The notes: generated by a model from the sequence alone, not told the origin. A stretch of DNA of 64,000 nucleotides from Nordella sp. HKS 07 (GCF_011046735.1 NZ_CP049258.1:5970001-6034000); one strand, 5' to 3'; positions 9,080 to 18,001 are shown, numbered from the stretch's first letter. Numbers and translations: made by a program.

Positions 9080-9256
9080 GGGACAGATTCTGCCAATACG
9101 CAATTTATCGGCTTTGGGCGGCACGATGATGCCGGCGGCCTGCGCTTCCGCGTCCGAACCTCCGTATCACCGGCAACCGGCGCGCTGCGGCAGACTCAGC
9201 AGGATCTGAGCGATATCATCCGCAGCCTGAAGCAGAGCCAGACCGGAAGGGATTAA
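9080..9256 (+). pseudogene. possible C-terminal gene remnant
   Basis: An open frame without a start codon runs from just after a TGA at 9077-9079 to a TAA that overlaps the next ATG by one base. It translates to protein-like sequence such as QFIGFGRHDDAGGLRFRVRT and ends with a helical-looking QQDLSDIIRSLKQSQTGRD. I do not recognise the family. It may be the tail of a gene whose front was lost, or chance coding. Confidence 0.25.
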
Positions 9257-9753
9257 TGATGAAGTCTTGGCATGTCGCGTTGCTCATGACCGCCGCGCTG
9301 ACGGGGCCCGCCCTGGCGGCGGAGTGGCAAACTTATGTAAATGACCGTTTCGGCGCATCGGCCGACATTCCGGCCGACTACAAGGAAGGCGATGCACCGG
9401 CGAATGACGATGGCCGCCGGTTCACTTCGCCCGAAGGCGACGCCACGATCGCGGTCTGGGGGGCGCTCGCCTCTCTCGAGGGCGAGAGCTTCGCACAATA
9501 TGCCGAACAGCTTGCCGACTACGACAGGAAGGATGGCTGGACCATCTCCTACAAGGCCGGCAAAGCGGACTGGTACGCCTTCTCAGGGACCAGGGGTGAC
9601 CAGGTTCTCTTCGAGAAGGTCATCCAGGCCTGCGACGGCCAGATCGCCAATCATGTCCGGCTCGAATATCCCGCCGCCCGCAAGGCCGACTTTGATCCGA
9701 TCGTCACGCATGTGACAAAGTCGCTGCGCTCCGAGAAGGGTTGGCAGTGCTGA
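9256..9753 (+). CDS. secreted hypothetical protein
   Basis: This 165-residue protein has a clear signal peptide (LLMTAALTGPALAAEW; cleavage after ALA-A is likely), so it should be periplasmic. Mature features include YVNDRFGASADIPADY, a sequence style seen in periplasmic proteins that begin with a surface-exposed beta strand, and two cysteines, IQACDGQ near residue 124 and the C-terminal GWQC, which may pair as a disulphide. No enzyme motif is visible. A GGAAGGGA ribosome site precedes the double ATG. The gene lies between two B12 operons on the opposite strand and shows no evident link to them. Confidence 0.65.
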   Translation: MMKSWHVALLMTAALTGPALAAEWQTYVNDRFGASADIPADYKEGDAPANDDGRRFTSPEGDATIAVWGALASLEGESFAQYAEQLADYDRKDGWTISYKAGKADWYAFSGTRGDQVLFEKVIQACDGQIANHVRLEYPAARKADFDPIVTHVTKSLRSEKGWQC

Positions 9754-9770
9754 GCGCGGGCAGTGGCACG

Positions 9771-10376
9771 CTAATACTCGATCCCCATCTGCGCCTTGAC
9801 CCCTGAGCGGAACGGATGCTTCACCTGTTCCATCTCGGTGACGAGATCGGCGATCTCGATCAGTTCCTCCTTGGCATTGCGGCCGGTGACGATGACATGC
9901 TTGTCGGCCGGCTTGTTGCGCAAGACCTCGATGATCTCCTCAGTCGGCAGATAGTCGTAGCGCAGCACGATATTGAGTTCGTCGAGCAAAACGAGCTTGT
10001 AATCGGGATCGGCAATCATGCGCTTGGCTTCCTCCCAGCCGGCGCGCGCATGCACGATGTCGCGCTCGCGGTCCTGCGTCTCCCAGGTGAAGCCTTCGCC
10101 CATCGCCTTGATCGTCACGAGGTCGGGGAATTTCTCGAGCACCGTGCGCTCGCCCGTCGCCCAGGCGCCCTTCACGAACTGCACGACGCCGGCCTTCATG
10201 CCGTGGCCGATGCAGCGGAACACCATGCCGAAGGCGGCGGTCGATTTGCCTTTGCCCTTGCCGGTATGGACGATGAGCAGACCTTTCTCGATCGTCTTGC
10301 CGGACATGATCTTGTCGCGCGCCGCCTTCTTCTTCTGCATCTTGTCGTGATGGCGGGCATTTTCATCTTCGCTCAT
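9771..10376 (-). CDS. cobO: cob(I)yrinic acid a,c-diamide adenosyltransferase
   Basis: CobO (CobA/BtuR family) transfers the adenosyl group from ATP to cobalt(I) of the corrinoid. The 201-residue protein has the unusual P-loop HTGKGKGKST (residues about 37-46), followed by AAFGMVFRCIGHGM, and the conserved LVLLDELNIVLRYDYL near residue 125. It overlaps the cobN stop by 4 bases, as the last gene of the cbtB-cbtA-cobW-cobN-cobO operon. The N-terminal 25 residues are very basic, as is common in the family. Confidence 0.93.
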   Translation of the reverse strand: MSEDENARHHDKMQKKKAARDKIMSGKTIEKGLLIVHTGKGKGKSTAAFGMVFRCIGHGMKAGVVQFVKGAWATGERTVLEKFPDLVTIKAMGEGFTWETQDRERDIVHARAGWEEAKRMIADPDYKLVLLDELNIVLRYDYLPTEEIIEVLRNKPADKHVIVTGRNAKEELIEIADLVTEMEQVKHPFRSGVKAQMGIEY

Positions 10377-13300
10377 GGGAGATGTCCTTCCTTGAAGAAT
10401 TTAAGCTGGGCATAGGCCGAGTTGGAACGCGGCGTCCACAGGCCGCGTGCGATCGCTTCCTCGAGCCGCTCGGAAATCTCCTTCAGCGCCGCGGGATTGT
10501 TGCTGGCGATGAAGTCGCGTGTTTCGTCATCGGCTAGGAAAGCGTCGTAAGCGAGATCGAAATGATGGCTTGCCACGGCACCCGTCGTCGCCGCGAAGGC
10601 GAACATGTAGTCGATGGTCGCGGCGATCTCGAAGGCGCCTTTGTAACCGTGGCGCTTGACGCCGGCGATCCATTTCGGATTGACGACCCGCGAGCGCACC
10701 ACGCGGCCGACCTCCTCCTCGAGCGTGCGGATTATCGGCCGATCGGGACGCGAATGATCATTGTGGTAGACGCGCGGACGCCGGCCCGACATCTCCTCGA
10801 CCGCAGCGCTCATGCCGCCTTCGAATTGATAGTAGTCGTCGGAATCGAGCAGGTCATGCTCGCGATTGTCCTGATTGTGGACGACGGCCTCTATGCGCCT
10901 GAGCCGTTCGCCAAAAGCGCGCTCGTCATTGGCGCCCTGGTCGCGTGCGCAATAGGCGTAGGAGCCCCAGGTGATATAAGCGCGGGCGAGATCGCCACGC
11001 TCCGCCCACAGGCGCTCGTCGATCAGCGCCTGGAGTCCCGCGCCATAGGCGCCGGGCTTGGAGCCGAAGATGCGATAGCCCGCGACATGCTGGGCCTCGG
11101 CGGAAGCGACGCCGGCCGCCTCCAGCGTCTTCGCCTCGCTCTTCATGCGGGCGGCGATCGGATTGTCGTCTTCCGGCTCTTCGAGAAGTCCCACCGCCCG
11201 CATGGCCCGGTCGAGAAGCTCGATCTGCGCCGGGAAGGCGTCGCGGAAGAAGCCGGAGATGCGCAAAGTGACATCGATGCGCGGCCGGCCAAGCCGCGGC
11301 AGCGGGATGATCTCATAGCCGGTCACACGCCAGCTCGACGGCTCCCAGACCGGCTTCACGCCGATGAGCGCCAGGGCTTGGGCGATATCGTCGCCGCCGG
11401 TGCGCATATTGGACGTGCCCCAGGCCGACAGCCCGAGCGCCTGGGGATAGCGCCCTAAATCCTGAAAATGGCGCGCCAGCAGGTCTTCCGCCGATTTCTG
11501 GCCGAGTGTCCAGGCGGTAGGCGTAGGCACAGTGCGGTTGTCCAGCGAATAGAAATTGCGGCCCGTGGGCAGGACATCGACCCGCCCGCGCGTCGGCGCG
11601 CCCGAGGGGCCTGGCGCCACGAAGCGGCCGGCCAGCCCATTGAGCAGTGCCGTGATTTCCTGTTCGCCCGACGCCCGCAGGCGCGGCTTGAGACTGCGCT
11701 CGATCTCGGCAATGACTTTTTCCGACTGCGCGCCCACGCCCTTCATTTCCTCGACGCAACGCGCGGCGAGAAGCTCGAGCCGTTCGACCGTATCGCCCTG
11801 GCTGCGCCAGGACTCATTCGGGAGCCCGGCAAGGAGAGCCGGACGAGGACCGGTCCAGGCTGTGCTCATGTCGCAAGTGAGCGGATCGAAATCCGTGAAG
11901 CCGAGGTCATTGGCGAGCGCGCGGATGAGCGACTGGTCGGCTTCCTCGCCGAGGCCGCGCGGCACGCGCGTCAGCGCCACGAGGAGATCGGTCTCGAGCC
12001 GGCCCTCAGGGGAGGCGCCGAGTATATGGAGTCCGTCCCGGATCTGCGCCTCCTTCAGGTCGCAGAGATAGGCGTCGAGCTTCTGCAGATCGCTTTCGTC
12101 ATCGCCGGTGAAGCCCGCATCGACATCGAGGCGCTGGCTGCGGGTCAGGTCCAGGATATCGCTCTTGAGCGCCGCCAGGCGACGGCGATCGAGGCCGGAG
12201 GCGAGATAATATTCATCGACCAGGGCTTCCAGATCCTTGAGCGGGCCATAGGTCTCGGCGCGCGTGAGCGGCGGCGTCAGATGGTCGATGATGACGGCGG
12301 CCGAGCGGCGCTTCGCCTGTGTGCCTTCACCCGGATCATTGACGATGAAGGGATAGAGATGCGGGAGGGCGCCGAAGGCGATCTCCGGATAGCAGGCAGC
12401 CGACAGCGCCGTCGCCTTCCCGGGCAGCCATTCGAGATTGCCGTGCTTGCCATTGTGGATGATCGCCTGGACGCCGAAATGATGACGTAGCCAGAAATAA
12501 GTGGCGAGATAGCCGTGGGGCGGCACCAGGGCCGGGTCATGATAGGTCGCCTTGGGATCGATATTGTAGCCGCGCGCCGGCTGGATCGCGACCACGACAT
12601 GGCCATAGACCAGAAGCGGAAGCTCGAAGGCGCCATGGGAGAAGAAGGGGTCCTTGTCGGCTGTCCCCCAGCGTTCGGAGATGGCGTTCCGCACCTGCGC
12701 CGGCAAGGCGGCGAAATGTTGTGCATAGTCGCCGGCGGACAGCTTTGTCGTGCTGCCGTGCTTGTGGGCGTTGGTGCGCCCGCTCTGCAACGCCTCCACC
12801 AAGCCATTGCCGTCGGCGGGGACGTCATCGATGCAATAGCCATCGCCTTTCAGCGCACGGAGGATCGCGATGCTGCTCGCCGGCGTATCATAGCCGACGC
12901 CATTGGCGATACGGCCGTCCTTGTTGGGATAATTGGCAAGAATGATGGCGACGCGGCGTTCCGTTGGATTGGCACGCCTGAGCCTGATCCAGGCCATGGC
13001 GAGCTCAGCGGTGAAGGCGATACGGTCAGGGACCGGCCGATAGGTGACGATCCGGCACTGGCTGCGCTCGTCCCAATGATCATCTGCCTTGAATGAGACG
13101 GCGCGGGTGAATATTCGCCCGTCGAGTTCCGGCAGCACGACATTCATCGCGAGGTCGCGGGCGCTGAGGCCCTGTGCGCTGTCACGCCAGCTCTCTTCGC
13201 CCGATCCCGCGAAGACGACTTGCAGGACGGGACAGTCATAGGGCGTGAAGGGCGTATCGACCGCGCTGCCGCCCGAAGAGACCGCGAATGCTGTCGCATT

Positions 13301-14059
13301 GAGGATGATGTCGGGCGGCGAGGAGGCGAGTGTCGCGGCGATGAACCGGGCACTCGCTGAATCCTTGAGGCTCGTCACATAAAGGGCGAGCGCGTTGATG
13401 CCGCGCGCCTTCAGATCCGCGATCAGCGCATCGACGGGCGCCGTCTGGGCGCCTTCGAGCACGGAGCGATAGAAGACGATGGCGGCGACCGGCGCGTCGG
13501 CGATCCAGTTACCCGTCGGCAGATATAGGCCGGCCTTGTCGAGAGGGCGGGCAGGGGCAGGCGCCTCGCCGCGTTCCAGCATATTGAGACAGAGACGCAG
13601 GAACCCTTGCGCATTCTCCCGCCCGCCGGCGACCAGATACTGCCGCAGCCGCTCGCAATCGGCTGCGCTCAGGGTCGAATGGCCATTGAGGGCGGCATCC
13701 GGCTGCGCATCCCCCGGCAGCACAGCCAGCTTGATCTGATGCGCGCGCGCCAGGGCCTCGATCTCGGCGAGCCCATAGGGCCAATATTGCGCACCGCCGA
13801 GAAGCCTGAGCACGATGAGCCTGGCGTGACGCAACGTCTTGTCGAGATAGAGGTCGACCGACAGATTGTGCTGAAGCTGCAGCAGATTGGCGAGACGCAG
13901 CGTGGTGTCGGCGGGAGCTACAGCTTCCCAGGCTCGAGCCAGGGAAGCAAGCTCGCTGTCGGCGGCCGAGAGAACGACGATGTCGCCTGGCGCCTGGGCG
14001 AGGTCGACGGCCTCGGCGGCCCCGTCAATGACGCCGGTCTGGGCGGCGAGAAGGTGCAT
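10373..14059 (-). CDS. cobN: cobaltochelatase large subunit CobN
   Basis: CobN is the large subunit of the ATP-dependent cobaltochelatase that inserts cobalt into hydrogenobyrinic acid a,c-diamide late in the aerobic B12 pathway. Length (1228 residues) is typical of CobN. Seen are the CobN/BchH-type segments AIIHNGKHGNLEWLPGKA near residue 530 and LSAWGTSNMRTGGDDIAQAL near residue 880. The partner AAA+ subunits CobS and CobT are not in the window and would have to be encoded elsewhere. It follows cobW after a 156-base gap holding a palindromic repeat. Confidence 0.94.
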   Translation of the reverse strand: MHLLAAQTGVIDGAAEAVDLAQAPGDIVVLSAADSELASLARAWEAVAPADTTLRLANLLQLQHNLSVDLYLDKTLRHARLIVLRLLGGAQYWPYGLAEIEALARAHQIKLAVLPGDAQPDAALNGHSTLSAADCERLRQYLVAGGRENAQGFLRLCLNMLERGEAPAPARPLDKAGLYLPTGNWIADAPVAAIVFYRSVLEGAQTAPVDALIADLKARGINALALYVTSLKDSASARFIAATLASSPPDIILNATAFAVSSGGSAVDTPFTPYDCPVLQVVFAGSGEESWRDSAQGLSARDLAMNVVLPELDGRIFTRAVSFKADDHWDERSQCRIVTYRPVPDRIAFTAELAMAWIRLRRANPTERRVAIILANYPNKDGRIANGVGYDTPASSIAILRALKGDGYCIDDVPADGNGLVEALQSGRTNAHKHGSTTKLSAGDYAQHFAALPAQVRNAISERWGTADKDPFFSHGAFELPLLVYGHVVVAIQPARGYNIDPKATYHDPALVPPHGYLATYFWLRHHFGVQAIIHNGKHGNLEWLPGKATALSAACYPEIAFGALPHLYPFIVNDPGEGTQAKRRSAAVIIDHLTPPLTRAETYGPLKDLEALVDEYYLASGLDRRRLAALKSDILDLTRSQRLDVDAGFTGDDESDLQKLDAYLCDLKEAQIRDGLHILGASPEGRLETDLLVALTRVPRGLGEEADQSLIRALANDLGFTDFDPLTCDMSTAWTGPRPALLAGLPNESWRSQGDTVERLELLAARCVEEMKGVGAQSEKVIAEIERSLKPRLRASGEQEITALLNGLAGRFVAPGPSGAPTRGRVDVLPTGRNFYSLDNRTVPTPTAWTLGQKSAEDLLARHFQDLGRYPQALGLSAWGTSNMRTGGDDIAQALALIGVKPVWEPSSWRVTGYEIIPLPRLGRPRIDVTLRISGFFRDAFPAQIELLDRAMRAVGLLEEPEDDNPIAARMKSEAKTLEAAGVASAEAQHVAGYRIFGSKPGAYGAGLQALIDERLWAERGDLARAYITWGSYAYCARDQGANDERAFGERLRRIEAVVHNQDNREHDLLDSDDYYQFEGGMSAAVEEMSGRRPRVYHNDHSRPDRPIIRTLEEEVGRVVRSRVVNPKWIAGVKRHGYKGAFEIAATIDYMFAFAATTGAVASHHFDLAYDAFLADDETRDFIASNNPAALKEISERLEEAIARGLWTPRSNSAYAQLKFFKEGHLP

Positions 14060-14084
14060 CAGGTTTCAATCTGACTCATGTTTG

Positions 14085-14210
14085 ACCCTCACCCTGAGGC
14101 GCCTGGCGAAGCCGGGCCTCGAAGGGTCTGTTGCAACAAACTCACTCTATCCTGAGGGGTGCTTCGAGGCTCCCCCGGCTCAAGGCCGGGGAGCGCCTCA
14201 GCAAGAGGAT
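14085..14210. repeat. palindromic repeat between cobN and cobW
   Basis: The gap holds inverted blocks: CCTCACCCTGAGGCGCC with GAAGCCGGGCCTCGAAGG, and ATCCTGAGGGGTGCTTCGAGG with CCCCGGCTCAAGGCCGGGG and GCGCCTCAGC. This is a common intergenic element type in rhizobial genomes. It could form large stem-loops in the operon mRNA between cobW and cobN and lower the expression of the distal genes. Confidence 0.6.
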
Positions 14211-14215
14211 ACTGT

Positions 14216-15253
14216 TCACCCCGTCAGGCAGGCCTCGACGGCGGCCCGGTCCAGTCCCTTGAGTCCGATGACGACGATCTCGCTCGACCGCTTTTCATCC
14301 ACGCGCCAGGGGCGGTCGAAATAGCTGTTGAGCCTGGGACCAACCGCCTGGATCAGGAGGCGGCCCGACGCACCGTCGATGGCGGCGAAGCCCTTGAGCC
14401 GCAATATGTCGTGCTCGGCGATGAGATCCTCAATGCGCTTTAGGATCTGCTCGCGATCCCTGATTGCACCAAGCGACACCGAGAAGGTGACGAAGTCGTC
14501 GTGGTCATGCTGCACCTCGCCTTCCATCTCGTGATGGGAGAGGCGGTTATGTATGTCCTCCTCGGCGGCGGACGCGATGCCGAGCAGGGCCGAGGCATCG
14601 AGCGCGCCATGCTGGGTGGGAACGAGCTTGGCGCCTCTGCGGATCTGGCCCTTGAGATCGCCCGCGAGCTTCTCCGTCTCATGCGCCGCCAGGAGATCGG
14701 TCTTGTTGAGCACGATCATGTCGGCGCAGTTGAGCTGGTCCTCGAACAATTCCTCGATCGGATTCTCGTGGTCGAGATTGGGATCGGCGGCGCGCTGGGC
14801 GGCGACAGCTTCCTCGTCATCGGCGAAGCGGCCCTCGGCCAGCGCCTTGGCGTCGACCACGGTGACGACGCCGTCGACGGTGACGCGCGACTTGATCTCC
14901 GGCCAGTTGAAGGCCCGCACCAGAGGCTGCGGCAGTGCGAGGCCGGAGGTCTCGATGACGATGTGCTCGGGCGGGAGGTCCCGCTCGAGCAGCTTCTTCA
15001 TCGTCGGCACGAAATCATCCGCGACCGTGCAGCAGATGCAGCCATTGGCGAGCTCGACGACATCCTCCTCGCGGCAGACTTCATCGCCGCAGCCTTTGAG
15101 GATCTCGCCATCGACGCCGATATCGCCGAACTCGTTGATGACGAGGGCGATCCGCCGCCCCTTGGCGTTCTGCAGGAGGTGGCGGATCAGGGTCGTCTTG
15201 CCGGCGCCGAGAAAGCCGGTGATGACCGTGGTGGGAATTTTCTGGAGCGACAT
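14216..15253 (-). CDS. cobW: CobW-type metal-chaperone GTPase
   Basis: A 345-residue COG0523 GTPase, thought to deliver metal (here cobalt) to the chelatase. Motifs in order: P-loop GFLGAGKTT (residues 13-21), VINEFGDIGVDG, the metal-binding GCICCTV (cysteines 72, 74, 75) and NKTD for guanine recognition. A His/Asp-rich stretch (HHEMEGEVQHDHDDF) near residue 240 may bind metal, and a CobW C-terminal domain follows. It sits 3 bases after cbtA and ahead of cobN, in keeping with a role in supplying cobalt to CobN. Confidence 0.9.
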   Translation of the reverse strand: MSLQKIPTTVITGFLGAGKTTLIRHLLQNAKGRRIALVINEFGDIGVDGEILKGCGDEVCREEDVVELANGCICCTVADDFVPTMKKLLERDLPPEHIVIETSGLALPQPLVRAFNWPEIKSRVTVDGVVTVVDAKALAEGRFADDEEAVAAQRAADPNLDHENPIEELFEDQLNCADMIVLNKTDLLAAHETEKLAGDLKGQIRRGAKLVPTQHGALDASALLGIASAAEEDIHNRLSHHEMEGEVQHDHDDFVTFSVSLGAIRDREQILKRIEDLIAEHDILRLKGFAAIDGASGRLLIQAVGPRLNSYFDRPWRVDEKRSSEIVVIGLKGLDRAAVEACLTG

Positions 15254-15256
15254 TCT

Positions 15257-15979
15257 TCAGGCCTCTTTCACGAAGCGGTCCATGGCGAGACCGAGGAAGC
15301 CGCCGATCGCCAGCCACATCAGGGCCGCGACCGCCAGCGTATTGGCGGCGAAGGCCGCTGAAATGACCGCCGGCACAGCGCTCTCATGCGTGGGCGGCAA
15401 CGGCGCCCCGATGATATGGGGAAGCGCCACCAGCACGACCGCTGCCACCTTCGCCCAGAGCTCATGGCGCTGGGTGAAGAGCCAGATGGCGAGACCGGTC
15501 GCCACGATCGTGCCCACCCACCAGACCTGGCGCGCGAAGAGGTCGCCGGCCGGCATGCCCGGCAACTCGGGCGGCAGGCTGGCGGCGGGCGCCAGATGCA
15601 CCGCGAGGAAGCCGGCAAGCCCCCACAGCACGCCATTGCGCGGCGTGATGCGGATGCCGGCGATAAGGCTGACCCCCGCCAGCGCGGCGGCAAAGCCGGC
15701 GGCGGCGACGATGCTGGCGAGGAAGGTATAGGTCGTGCGCTCGGCGCCGTCGGCTGGCGCCCAGGCTTCGTGCTCGGCCTCGGCCGCAGGAGCCTGCTCA
15801 GCCGAAGCTGTCGTCGTTGTGGTCGCGGCGCCATGGTCATGCGAATGACCATCGCCGGCGTTTTCATACTTCTCGGCTTCGAGAATCAATGGCGTGAGCC
15901 GCACATGCTGGATCGCGCCATAGAACAAGCCTGCCGCGATCCCTGCCAGGAGCGCGGCGAGGATCACTCGCCCAATCAT
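15257..15979 (-). CDS. cbtA: cobalt transporter subunit CbtA
   Basis: CbtA is the multi-span subunit of a B12-regulated cobalt uptake system of the inner membrane. The 240 residues show about five or six hydrophobic segments, the first at the N-terminus (ILAALLAGIAAGLFYGAIQ), followed by a His/Asp-rich loop (GDGHSHDHGA, residues about 43-52) that likely binds cobalt, and a low-complexity Thr/Ala linker. It follows cbtB by 12 bases in the riboswitch-controlled operon. Confidence 0.88.
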   Translation of the reverse strand: MIGRVILAALLAGIAAGLFYGAIQHVRLTPLILEAEKYENAGDGHSHDHGAATTTTTASAEQAPAAEAEHEAWAPADGAERTTYTFLASIVAAAGFAAALAGVSLIAGIRITPRNGVLWGLAGFLAVHLAPAASLPPELPGMPAGDLFARQVWWVGTIVATGLAIWLFTQRHELWAKVAAVVLVALPHIIGAPLPPTHESAVPAVISAAFAANTLAVAALMWLAIGGFLGLAMDRFVKEA

Positions 15980-15991
15980 TTCGAGACCTGC

Positions 15992-16168
15992 TTAGTGGCA
16001 GGGAAAGCCGATGGAGTGGCGCGTGTCATGCGCCGCATTGTGCAACTGGTCGGCCTGGGCGAGTCCGACGCCGTAAAGCAACAGGACGCCGAAAGCCAGC
16101 GCGCTGAGGCCTGCGGCCAAACGCTGCGACATCGTCAAGGGAAGCGCGGAAATACGATCCGTGGTCAT
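15992..16168 (-). CDS. cbtB: cobalt transporter subunit CbtB
   Basis: A 58-residue single-span membrane protein with the CbtB signature: a hydrophobic helix (LSALAFGVLLLYGVGLAQA) followed by a histidine-rich tail, HNAAHDTRHSIGFPCH, expected to bind cobalt. The open frame extends upstream, but the ATG at 16168 is chosen because GGAGGGTG precedes it and the upstream part runs into the riboswitch. It is the first gene after the riboswitch. Confidence 0.88.
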   Translation of the reverse strand: MTTDRISALPLTMSQRLAAGLSALAFGVLLLYGVGLAQADQLHNAAHDTRHSIGFPCH

Positions 16169-16221
16169 GAGCGAAACACCCTCCGTGTGCTCAAAGTTCA
16201 AGGTGAGGGCAGGGCCCTGGG

Positions 16222-16388
16222 TGGCCGCGGCAGGTCTCCTGACTTGCGATTTCGGGCGGAAGCACGCGGCCTTCCCGGTTGCCCAGTGGCCAAGTCTGCA
16301 TGCGTCCTCATCGCTCACAGTTGCGGGGGCAGTCACGGTTTTGGCCCCGATTGGGTCATCCGCACCGTGTTCCCTGTTCGGTTTCTAG
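16222..16388 (-). promoter_or_regulatory. cobalamin (adenosylcobalamin) riboswitch
   Basis: On the minus strand the leader shows GGGAACACGGTGCGG, ACCCAATCGGGGCCAAAACC, CCCCCGCAACTGTGAGCG and the B12 box AGTCAGGAGACCTGCC (16229-16244). These are the conserved blocks of the cobalamin riboswitch in the right order. It lies about 60 bases ahead of cbtB and should switch off cobalt uptake and the late B12 genes when cobalamin is plentiful. Confidence 0.93.
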
Positions 16389-16518
16389 CCTTTTGGCATC
16401 GAAACACCGCGTGACTCATGGGTGCCACGCCCGTAACCGCCCGTCAAGGCTCGGCTTTTCCAAAGCGTATTTTGCAGTATTTTCCTATTGCCTTGGGGAG
16501 GATCCAGGGGTTATATTG

Positions 16519-16532
16519 ATTGAACGTTCAAT
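16519..16532. promoter_or_regulatory. 14-bp palindrome, probable TetR-family (BetI-like) operator
   Basis: ATTGAACGTTCAAT is a perfect palindrome 19 bases before the Rieske oxygenase start, in a locally AT-rich stretch. It resembles, as I recall them, operators of BetI, the choline-responsive TetR repressor of glycine betaine genes. No regulator gene lies nearby, so the repressor would be encoded elsewhere. Confidence 0.5.
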
Positions 16533-16551
16533 TAGAAAAGGAAGGTCACAA

Positions 16552-17757
16552 ATGAACGCGATCGATTTTGGCGCGCCTAACCGACTTGCCGATGACGAGC
16601 GTGCCGGCCTTCCGCCCTGGACCTATTTCAACAAGGAACTCTTCCAGATCGAGCAGGACGAGCTTTTTCGCCGCCATTGGCAGCTCGCCTGCCATGTAAG
16701 CGACGTCCCCCAGGAGGGCGACTGGACGACCTTCGACATCGCCGGCGAGCGCGCTCTCATCGTGCGCGGCAAGGACAAGGTAGTGCGCGCCTTCCACAAT
16801 GTCTGCCGTCACCGCGGCTCGCGCGTGGTGGCGGGCGAGAGCGGGCGCTGCAAGAGCGCCATGGTCTGCCCGTTCCATGGCTGGTCCTATAATCTCGACG
16901 GCACCCTGCGGGCGGTGCCCAAGGCCAAGACCTTCCCCAAGCTCGATCCCGTCACCCATGGCCTCGTCCCGCTCGAGCACGAGATCTGGCAGGGCTTCGT
17001 CTTCGTACGCTTCAAGCCGGGCCCGCAGGGCTCCGTCGCCAATCTCATGTCGCCGCATGAGAAGGAGGCCGCCGCCTACCGACTGGCCGAGGCCAGGCCC
17101 TATTCGCCGCAGACCCGCGACATACTGGAGGTGAACTGGAAGGCGGTGCGCGACGTCGACAATGAAGGTTATCACGTGCCGATCGCTCATCCCGCTTTGC
17201 ACGACCTCTATGGCCAGCAATATAGGGACGGTCGCCCGTCGGACGGCGTGTCGCGCTCGGAAGGGCGCATCACCGGCGTGTCGCCGCGCTTCTGGAGCGT
17301 GCGCAACTATGTGAAGCACCGCCCCGACATGGGGCATCTGCCTGAGGAGGCGAAGGGGCGGTGGGTCTATCTCGGCATGTTCCCCAATCTCGTGATCATG
17401 CTTTATCCCGATCTCGTCGGCTATTATCAGGAGCTGCCGGTCGAAGTGGGCAAGACCATTCAGCGCATGGCCTATTACGCCCCGCCCGATGACCGCCGCG
17501 CGGCCAAGGTGGCGCGCTACCTGGCACATCGCATCGACCGCGTCACCGGCGCGGAGGACGCCCAGCTCATCAAATGGTCGTGGGAGTCGATGCAGTCCTC
17601 GGGCTTCTCGAGTATGATCCTGTCCGATCTCGAGGCGGGTGTGCGCGATTATCACGACACGTTGCGCGCCACGATCCCGGTCGCGGCACTCGTCAATGAG
17701 CCGGCCAAGGGGCAGGTCGAGACGATCAATCAGACGCTGCTCGCCACCCGCAACTAG
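16552..17757 (+). CDS. Rieske non-haem iron oxygenase, alpha subunit
   Basis: A 401-residue ring-hydroxylating-type oxygenase. The Rieske [2Fe-2S] ligands are Cys85-x-His87 (NVCRHRGSR) and Cys106-x2-His109 (CPFHGW). The mononuclear-iron site follows in DVDNEGYHVPIAHP. Relatives include aromatic dioxygenases and the demethylases or monooxygenases of glycine betaine, stachydrine and carnitine. The BetI-like palindrome upstream and the amine-type transporter downstream favour a quaternary amine or polyamine substrate; this is inference. The start at 16552 follows AAGGAAGG. No small beta subunit or reductase is adjacent. The TAG stop lies inside a palindromic repeat. Confidence 0.85.
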   Translation: MNAIDFGAPNRLADDERAGLPPWTYFNKELFQIEQDELFRRHWQLACHVSDVPQEGDWTTFDIAGERALIVRGKDKVVRAFHNVCRHRGSRVVAGESGRCKSAMVCPFHGWSYNLDGTLRAVPKAKTFPKLDPVTHGLVPLEHEIWQGFVFVRFKPGPQGSVANLMSPHEKEAAAYRLAEARPYSPQTRDILEVNWKAVRDVDNEGYHVPIAHPALHDLYGQQYRDGRPSDGVSRSEGRITGVSPRFWSVRNYVKHRPDMGHLPEEAKGRWVYLGMFPNLVIMLYPDLVGYYQELPVEVGKTIQRMAYYAPPDDRRAAKVARYLAHRIDRVTGAEDAQLIKWSWESMQSSGFSSMILSDLEAGVRDYHDTLRATIPVAALVNEPAKGQVETINQTLLATRN

Positions 17758-17828
17758 TGTCCCGAATCCGAAGTTCCCCACAGCCTCCGGGACCTTCCGA
17801 GCGAACTTCGGAATCGGAAGGACACTAG
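17754..17828. repeat. CTAGTGTCC palindromic element, copy 1
   Basis: A 75-base inverted element begins CTAGTGTCCCGAATCCGAAG and ends with CTTCGGAATCGGAAGGACACTAG in complement. It starts at the stop codon of the Rieske gene and can fold as a long hairpin. A sister element of nearly the same size follows 14 bases later. Confidence 0.8.
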
Positions 17829-17842
17829 AAAACTTAATGGTT

Positions 17843-17918
17843 CTAGTGTGCTTTTGAACGCGAAGTTCCTGTCGATGCTAGCCGCCTGATATCAGGAACT
17901 TCGCGTTCAGCACACTAG
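17843..17918. repeat. CTAGTGTGC palindromic element, copy 2
   Basis: A 76-base element with ends CTAGTGTGCT and AGCACACTAG and inner arms GAACGCGAAGTTCCTG / CAGGAACTTCGCGTTC. It shares the outer CTAGTGT and the inner GAAGTTC with copy 1 but differs in between. It could act as a terminator or mRNA stabiliser between the oxygenase and the transporter genes. Confidence 0.8.
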
Positions 17919-18001
17919 CGGCGGAACAGGGAGCCCCTTGCAGGCTTAAAGCCGGGCATGGCACAGTCATGCCAATAAGAATCTACAGGGAGGGTACCAA
18001 A

